Below are positions 59,153 to 64,000 of a DNA stretch of 64,000 nt, in pieces. The number at the start of each line of letters is the position of its first letter. Within the stretch, counting starts at the first letter, position 1. The position numbers and the translations under genes were made by a program. The stretch covers positions 1 through 64,000 of the forward strand of contig WGER01000016.1 of the NCBI GenBank assembly GCA_015492645.1, read 5' to 3'. A model generated the notes under the pieces. The model was given only the letters and a program-made list of their open reading frames with translations, was not told the DNA's origin and did no database searches. This stretch comes from Nitrospirota bacterium. GTDB taxonomy: Bacteria; Nitrospirota; Thermodesulfovibrionia; Thermodesulfovibrionales; JdFR-85.

Positions 59153-59889
59153 TGCAGCAACATGCCTGTGCCATCTATTGTCCTGCACCCCCTCCTTGAT
59201 GCCTCCCTGAGCAGGGGGGTCTGTCTGTAGATGAGGTCATATACTATCTGTCCCTCCCTCAGATAGTCAGGATCAATGGGTAATGGGTCCGTCTCTTTGA
59301 GACCAACTGAGGTGGCATTTATTACAATATCAGAGATCTTACAGTAGTTCAGATTGCTCGTGAAGGCCACCTCAGGGTTTAACTTTTTGAGTTTCATGGC
59401 GAGTTCCAGCCCTCTTTCTGCGGTCCTGTTATAAATGTACAGCCTTGAGACCTCTGGGGCGATAGCAAATGCCACTGCCCTTGCCGCTCCACCAGCACCG
59501 AGCAGAAAGACCTCCTTGCCGGCCAGATCGATACCCTCGTCCTTCAGGGATTGAATGAAGCCTCTACCATCGGTGTTATGACCGATAAGGCTGTTCCCCT
59601 CTCTGGTGATTGTATTGACAGCACCAATAAAGGAGGCCTCCTCATCGACTCCATCAAGGTAGGCGATTACTGCCTGCTTATGGGGAATCGTGACATTTGC
59701 ACCCACAAAACCGAGGGCCTTCAGTCCCTTCACCGCATCTTTCAGGTCCTCTGGTCTCACCTCCAACGGGACATAACAGAAGTTCAACCCTAAGTGATCA
59801 AAGGCGGTGTTATGCATCTCTGGTGAGAGACTATGCTTGACAGGAAACCCTATGATACCTGTGAGTCTTGTCTTTCCGTTGATTCTCAT
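59059..59889 (-). CDS. aroE: Shikimate dehydrogenase
   Basis: GIIGFPVKHSLSPEMHNTAFDHLGLNFCYVPLEV; GANVTIPHKQAVIAYLD; NTDGRGFIQSL; LGAGGAARAVAFAI. Confidence 0.97.
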   Translation of the reverse strand: MRINGKTRLTGIIGFPVKHSLSPEMHNTAFDHLGLNFCYVPLEVRPEDLKDAVKGLKALGFVGANVTIPHKQAVIAYLDGVDEEASFIGAVNTITREGNSLIGHNTDGRGFIQSLKDEGIDLAGKEVFLLGAGGAARAVAFAIAPEVSRLYIYNRTAERGLELAMKLKKLNPEVAFTSNLNYCKISDIVINATSVGLKETDPLPIDPDYLREGQIVYDLIYRQTPLLREASRRGCRTIDGTGMLLHQGAEAFRLWTGVEPPLDLMREVLLERLSSG

Positions 59890-61165
59890 TTTTCTCCTCC
59901 AGCAGATTCAAAAGACCCTTTGGTGTTGACTCTATAATAGCAACCTCCTTACCGAGTATCTCCGAGATCTCATCCACTGTGACATCGTCGATCAGCATTC
60001 TATCCGCCTCTTTGATAGTAACGTCCGGCAGGACCAATACCTCGTAATCATCAACGTCTGAGGCCCTTCTGATAATATCCCTGCCACTGAGAAGACCCGT
60101 TACTGTTACAGTCTCTCCAAAGAACTGATTATCAACATCAATGAGTTTGACACTGTCCTGCAGGTCCAGCCTCTTGATACACTCTCTAAGGAAGGGGTAG
60201 AAGGAGACCCCTGTTACCACAAGATAACTCCTTCTTGGAGGCTTTCTCAGGGGCTTCAGTCTCTTTGCCTTTGCCATAAACAGTGGTACCATGCCCACAC
60301 CATTTTCAATTTGTGGGAAGTCGCCATAGTATCTGAGTGGAGGAAAGGGCTGGTTTGCCTTGATATAGAGTTCATCAGAACCGAGTACAACAGGGTCTCC
60401 ATACTTCCGGAGCATCTTCCTCTGAAATTCTTTGATCACCTCTATGGCATTGAGGGCCTCCTCCCTTGTAAGGGGTCTGATATCTGTCTTCACAAAGCGG
60501 GTTATCCCCACAGGCACCACTGCTATAGACTGGACATATGGGTAGAGTTTTAGCAGGTCCTGTATTGTCTGTCTCAAATGCTCACCATCGTTGTAGCCTG
60601 GGCATAACACTATCTGGGTATGCATCCTGATACGGTGTTCTGCAAGCCAGGTGAGTTCATTCATAATAGGCGGGGCATTCCTGTTGCCGAGAAGTCTTCT
60701 TCTCACCTCGGTGTCAGTGGCATGGACAGAGATATAGAGCGGGCTCAGGTGTTGCTGGATTATCCTCTTTTTGTCCTTTGCTGTGAGATTGGTAAGTGTT
60801 ATGTAGTTTCCGTAGAGAAAGGACATTCTAAAGTCCTCATCCTTTATATAAAGAGACCTCCTCAGTCCTCTCGGTAGTTGATTAACAAAACAGAAGATGC
60901 AGCGGTTCCTGCAGGTCTTTACCTTAACAGGTGCAAGCCTTATACCCACTGGTCCATCATCTGTCTTCTGGAGTTCCAGTTTCACCGTCTCCTTTCCTCT
61001 TTTTACAGTTATCTCCATATACTCAGAGTCAGAATAAAACATAAGGTCTATCGCATCTCTTATTCTTCTGCCATTTATACTGATGAGTCTGTCTCCAGGT
61101 CTGACACCGGCCCTGTCAGCAGGACTCCCCTTTACAACCTCTTCAACCTTGTTCTCAACCATCAC
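59831..61165 (-). CDS. PDZ/DUF512-domain putative radical-SAM-like protein
   Basis: N-terminal PDZ GSPADRAGVRPGDRLISINGR; CRNRCIFCFVNQLPRGLRRSLYIKDEDFRMSFLYGNYITLTNL; DUF512 C-terminal region. Confidence 0.92.
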   Translation of the reverse strand: MMVENKVEEVVKGSPADRAGVRPGDRLISINGRRIRDAIDLMFYSDSEYMEITVKRGKETVKLELQKTDDGPVGIRLAPVKVKTCRNRCIFCFVNQLPRGLRRSLYIKDEDFRMSFLYGNYITLTNLTAKDKKRIIQQHLSPLYISVHATDTEVRRRLLGNRNAPPIMNELTWLAEHRIRMHTQIVLCPGYNDGEHLRQTIQDLLKLYPYVQSIAVVPVGITRFVKTDIRPLTREEALNAIEVIKEFQRKMLRKYGDPVVLGSDELYIKANQPFPPLRYYGDFPQIENGVGMVPLFMAKAKRLKPLRKPPRRSYLVVTGVSFYPFLRECIKRLDLQDSVKLIDVDNQFFGETVTVTGLLSGRDIIRRASDVDDYEVLVLPDVTIKEADRMLIDDVTVDEISEILGKEVAIIESTPKGLLNLLEEKNENQRKDKTHRYHRVSCQA

Positions 61166-61703
61166 TACCTCCCATCTGCTTCAACCCCCTGTACAGGTAC
61201 TGGAGCCCTGATACCACTGTCAAAAGTGCAGTGAATATTTCTAAGGGCTTTGGCTCTGGTAAGTAGCCCCTGTTCAAGTTTATATACAGTAAGATATAGG
61301 CCACCAGGGTCAACTGCATTGCGTTGGAGATCTTTCCAAGAAATGAAGGTTCCACTTTTGCTCTATGGGTTATAAAAAAGACTATCAACCAGCCTGTTAT
61401 AATTATAACATCTCTGCTTATAACCACAATACTGAGCCATTTCGGGACGAACCCATAAATAGCGAGAAGCACAAAAGAGGTGACCAGGAGGAATTTGTCA
61501 GCCACTGGGTCAAGAAATCTACCGAGTTCGGTCTGTTGGTTCTTCGCCCTTGCTATCATCCCATCCAGCAGATCAGTTAGTGCTGCTACGGTGAATATCA
61601 GCAGTGAAAAGTCATACCTCTGATACATCAGTGCGCTGACGAATACAGGTATCAGCACAATCCTTGCCATGGTCAGTATGTTTGGTATTGTCAGTATATA
61701 CAT
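61155..61703 (-). CDS. pgsA: CDP-diacylglycerol-glycerol-3-phosphate 3-phosphatidyltransferase
   Basis: IPNILTMARIVLIPVFV; DLLDGMIARAKNQQTELGRFLDPVADK. Confidence 0.95.
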   Translation of the reverse strand: MYILTIPNILTMARIVLIPVFVSALMYQRYDFSLLIFTVAALTDLLDGMIARAKNQQTELGRFLDPVADKFLLVTSFVLLAIYGFVPKWLSIVVISRDVIIITGWLIVFFITHRAKVEPSFLGKISNAMQLTLVAYILLYINLNRGYLPEPKPLEIFTALLTVVSGLQYLYRGLKQMGGSDG

Positions 61704-61712
61704 TTACCAACC

Positions 61713-62783
61713 TCAGGGTATATTAAAGGGTATTCCATTGAATTCCAATTTTACACCAATGGCCCTGTAGCAACTGGTAGAGTCACGACCTGAGGAACTC
61801 ATCATAACAGTGGCATGGCAGTGCTCAAGCATAAAACCGAACCGTTCAGACCTCCTCTTCGCCCTTTTCAGTGCCCTTATCGCCTCGGGCTGTTCTCCCC
61901 TGAGCAGATGAATCTGTGCTGTGCCCAGTAGATAGTAGACCTTACCCCTTTCATCTCCTGTCACCTTGAACCAGGTATAGGCTTCAGAGAGGTACCTTTC
62001 TGCCCTCTTCAACCTCCTGAGCATTATGCATGTCTGCGCCATACTCCAGAGTGTGTATGAAGAACTGACCCTGTCCCCGATTTTCCTGTACAGCCGCATC
62101 GCCTTATGGAAGTATCGCATCGCATCTCTGTATCGTCCCATCATCCTGAGGGCATTGCCTATGCCACAATAGGAATAAGCGAGGCCAAAGGTGTCTTTAA
62201 GGTCCCTGAAGAGGGCATTCGCCTCAGTGTAGTATTTTAAAGAGTCCTTTATCCTTCCGGCCACTCTTGATGCCCCACCCAATGCATTGAGGCAGTAACC
62301 TACTGCCTCAATGTCCTGTCTTCTGATATTCAGCCTCAGGGCCCTTCTGAGGATTCTCAATGCATCTGATGCCCTGCCCTGGCATCTTAATGCACCTGCC
62401 CTGGCCCATAGGACAAAGGAGAGACCCTCAAGGTCTCTCCTTTTTTTGTAGAACTCTTCAGCCCTCTCGAAACGGGCCATCGCCTCCCGCCATCTACCCA
62501 TGCCTCTGAGGCAGAGCCCCACACCAACCGAGGCATCCACTGACAGGTCTTCCGACCCGATATCCCTGGCCACAGACTCAGCCCTCTGATAGGCCCTGAT
62601 CGCCTTTTTGTATTCACCTGTCATCCTCAATGTGTCAGCAATGGCAAGGAGTGTTATAGCCCTGGCCTCTTTATCCTTTGGGCCAAACCCCTTCAGGGCC
62701 ATCTGGTACCTCTGGAGGGCCTCCTGAAAGCGGGACCTCTTTCGGAGGGTTTCTGCCTCTTTAAAGAGTTCTTCCGGGTTCAA
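61713..62783 (-). CDS. TPR-repeat protein
   Basis: Serial TPR units, e.g. GLAYSYCGIGNALRMMGRYRDAMRYFHKAMRLYRKIGD. Confidence 0.9.
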   Translation of the reverse strand: MNPEELFKEAETLRKRSRFQEALQRYQMALKGFGPKDKEARAITLLAIADTLRMTGEYKKAIRAYQRAESVARDIGSEDLSVDASVGVGLCLRGMGRWREAMARFERAEEFYKKRRDLEGLSFVLWARAGALRCQGRASDALRILRRALRLNIRRQDIEAVGYCLNALGGASRVAGRIKDSLKYYTEANALFRDLKDTFGLAYSYCGIGNALRMMGRYRDAMRYFHKAMRLYRKIGDRVSSSYTLWSMAQTCIMLRRLKRAERYLSEAYTWFKVTGDERGKVYYLLGTAQIHLLRGEQPEAIRALKRAKRRSERFGFMLEHCHATVMMSSSGRDSTSCYRAIGVKLEFNGIPFNIP

Positions 62784-63429
62784 TCTCTTTCCTGAGGACC
62801 CTCATAAGTTCGATGTAGTTGTCTGCACCAAAGAAGCCTGAACCCATAACCAGTATGTCAGCCCCCGCCTCTACAACCTGCCTGGCATTGTCCACCTTTA
62901 TCCCTCCATCCACCTCTATCAGGGTCTTCAGGCCCCTCCTCAGTATCTCGTCTTTAAGGGTACCTATCTTTCTGAGGCTGCTGGGTATAAACTCCTGTCC
63001 ACCAAATCCGGGATTTACGGACATTATCAGGACCAGATATAGTTCATCTAGGATATCCTGTAGCACCCAAACAGGGGTTGCAGGATTTATAGAGACACCC
63101 GGTTTACAGTTTAACTCCCTTATCCTCTGCACAGCCCTGTGTAGATGTACAGAGGCCTCGTAGTGGACGGTGATTATATCCGCACCTGCCTCTGCAAATG
63201 CCTCAAGATGTCTCTCAGGGGCTTCAATCATCAGATGTACATCAAAGGGGAGGGAGGTTGTCTTCCTTATTGCTCTCACAACCTCTTGGCCTATGGTGAT
63301 GTTAGGGACAAAGAGGCCATCCATCACATCAATATGGATGAGATCAGCACCTGCCTCCTCGGCTGCCCTTATCTCTTCTGCAAGTTTGGAGAAATCAGCA
63401 GAAAGTATGGAGGGTGCAACTAAAGCCAT
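62761..63429 (-). CDS. rpe: Ribulose-phosphate 3-epimerase
   Basis: VAPSILSADFSKLAEEIRAAEEAGADLIHIDVMDGLFVPNITIG; VNPGFGGQEFIPSSLRKI; EVDGGIK. Confidence 0.98.
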   Translation of the reverse strand: MALVAPSILSADFSKLAEEIRAAEEAGADLIHIDVMDGLFVPNITIGQEVVRAIRKTTSLPFDVHLMIEAPERHLEAFAEAGADIITVHYEASVHLHRAVQRIRELNCKPGVSINPATPVWVLQDILDELYLVLIMSVNPGFGGQEFIPSSLRKIGTLKDEILRRGLKTLIEVDGGIKVDNARQVVEAGADILVMGSGFFGADNYIELMRVLRKEIEPGRTL

Positions 63430-64000
63430 CTCAACTGTTGCTCCTCTGTATACTGTAGCCTAAGTGTGATGCTATCACCGGTCTTCACAATGCTGCCAGG
63501 CTCAGGGCTCTGTCCCACTATGGTCCCTCCAAACCCTTCTAACTCAATCTCTATACCCATCCTGTCCGCCAGCATCTTCGCCTGTTCAAGGCTCATAGAG
63601 GTGAAATCAGGACAAACATAGAGGGTGTCATAGGGCCCCCTGCTCACCACCAGTGTGACCGAGTCAGAGCCCTTTTCATACTCGGATGGCCTCTGAGCGA
63701 TAACTGTATTGGGTTCCTGGGCCTGGGAATGGGTCCTGATCACCTTCTTTATATAGAGATTCTTCTGCCTCGCCAGTTCCCTCGCCTCGTCCAGGTCAAG
63801 CCCTAAGAATGAAGGCATTGAGAGTATCTTCGGTCCTTTACTCAGAATCACACTGATTGTTCTGCCCTCCTTCACCTGCTGGCCAGGAGGTATGTTCTGG
63901 GAGATTATATGCCCTTCAGGTATTGTGGCACTGTACTGTTCGGCCTCTATTTTCAGGTACAGTTTCTCCTTTGACAGGATCCTGTTTGCCTCGATCAGGT
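63420..64000 (-). CDS. PASTA-domain protein, 5' end beyond window
   Basis: Tandem PASTA repeats; frame stays open upstream of track start 63875 to the edge (LIEANRILSKEKLYLKIEAEQYSATIPEGHIISQNIPPGQQVKEGR). Confidence 0.88.
   Translation of the reverse strand, partial: LIEANRILSKEKLYLKIEAEQYSATIPEGHIISQNIPPGQQVKEGRTISVILSKGPKILSMPSFLGLDLDEARELARQKNLYIKKVIRTHSQAQEPNTVIAQRPSEYEKGSDSVTLVVSRGPYDTLYVCPDFTSMSLEQAKMLADRMGIEIELEGFGGTIVGQSPEPGSIVKTGDSITLRLQYTEEQQLRWL

Overview
This 64 kb window is a gene-dense bacterial chromosome segment with a Gram-negative, diderm gene content (BamA/TamB, Tol, TonB/BtuB, LolD-type ABC). The mix of genes suggests a deep-branching or anaerobic lineage, possibly Nitrospirota-like; that placement is inference and was not tested. 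About 60 protein genes can be supported. They include an efp-accB-accC-pepP cluster, TolC, nicotinate phosphoribosyltransferase, ScpA, two lytic transglycosylases, a thioredoxin-reductase-like protein, a KaiC-like ATPase paired with an HTH partner, a cobalamin riboswitch followed by btuB-tonB-exbB-exbD-btuF-btuC-btuD, a LolD/MacB-like ABC-TamB-BamA block, nadA, rimO, an M50 protease, a GH13 protein, pyrG-tolR-tonB/tolA-tolB-hisD, trpF, hfq, a 2-oxoacid oxidoreductase pair, dxr-rseP-ybgC, ileS-lspA, an L,D-transpeptidase, aroE, a DUF512 protein, pgsA, rpe and a truncated PASTA protein. I found no tRNA, rRNA, CRISPR array, prophage or transposase gene. The most interesting signals are: (1) a family of intergenic hairpin/TIR repeats, including two copies whose central 16-nt core is inverted relative to an identical 30-nt flank; (2) several genes whose apparent -10 box lies only 5-11 nt from the start codon, suggesting leaderless transcripts; (3) the archaeal-type KaiC-like/HTH pair; (4) an amidohydrolase carrying an EF-hand loop, next to a metallophosphoesterase; and (5) an Omp85 protein with about seven POTRA-like repeats, next to TamB.
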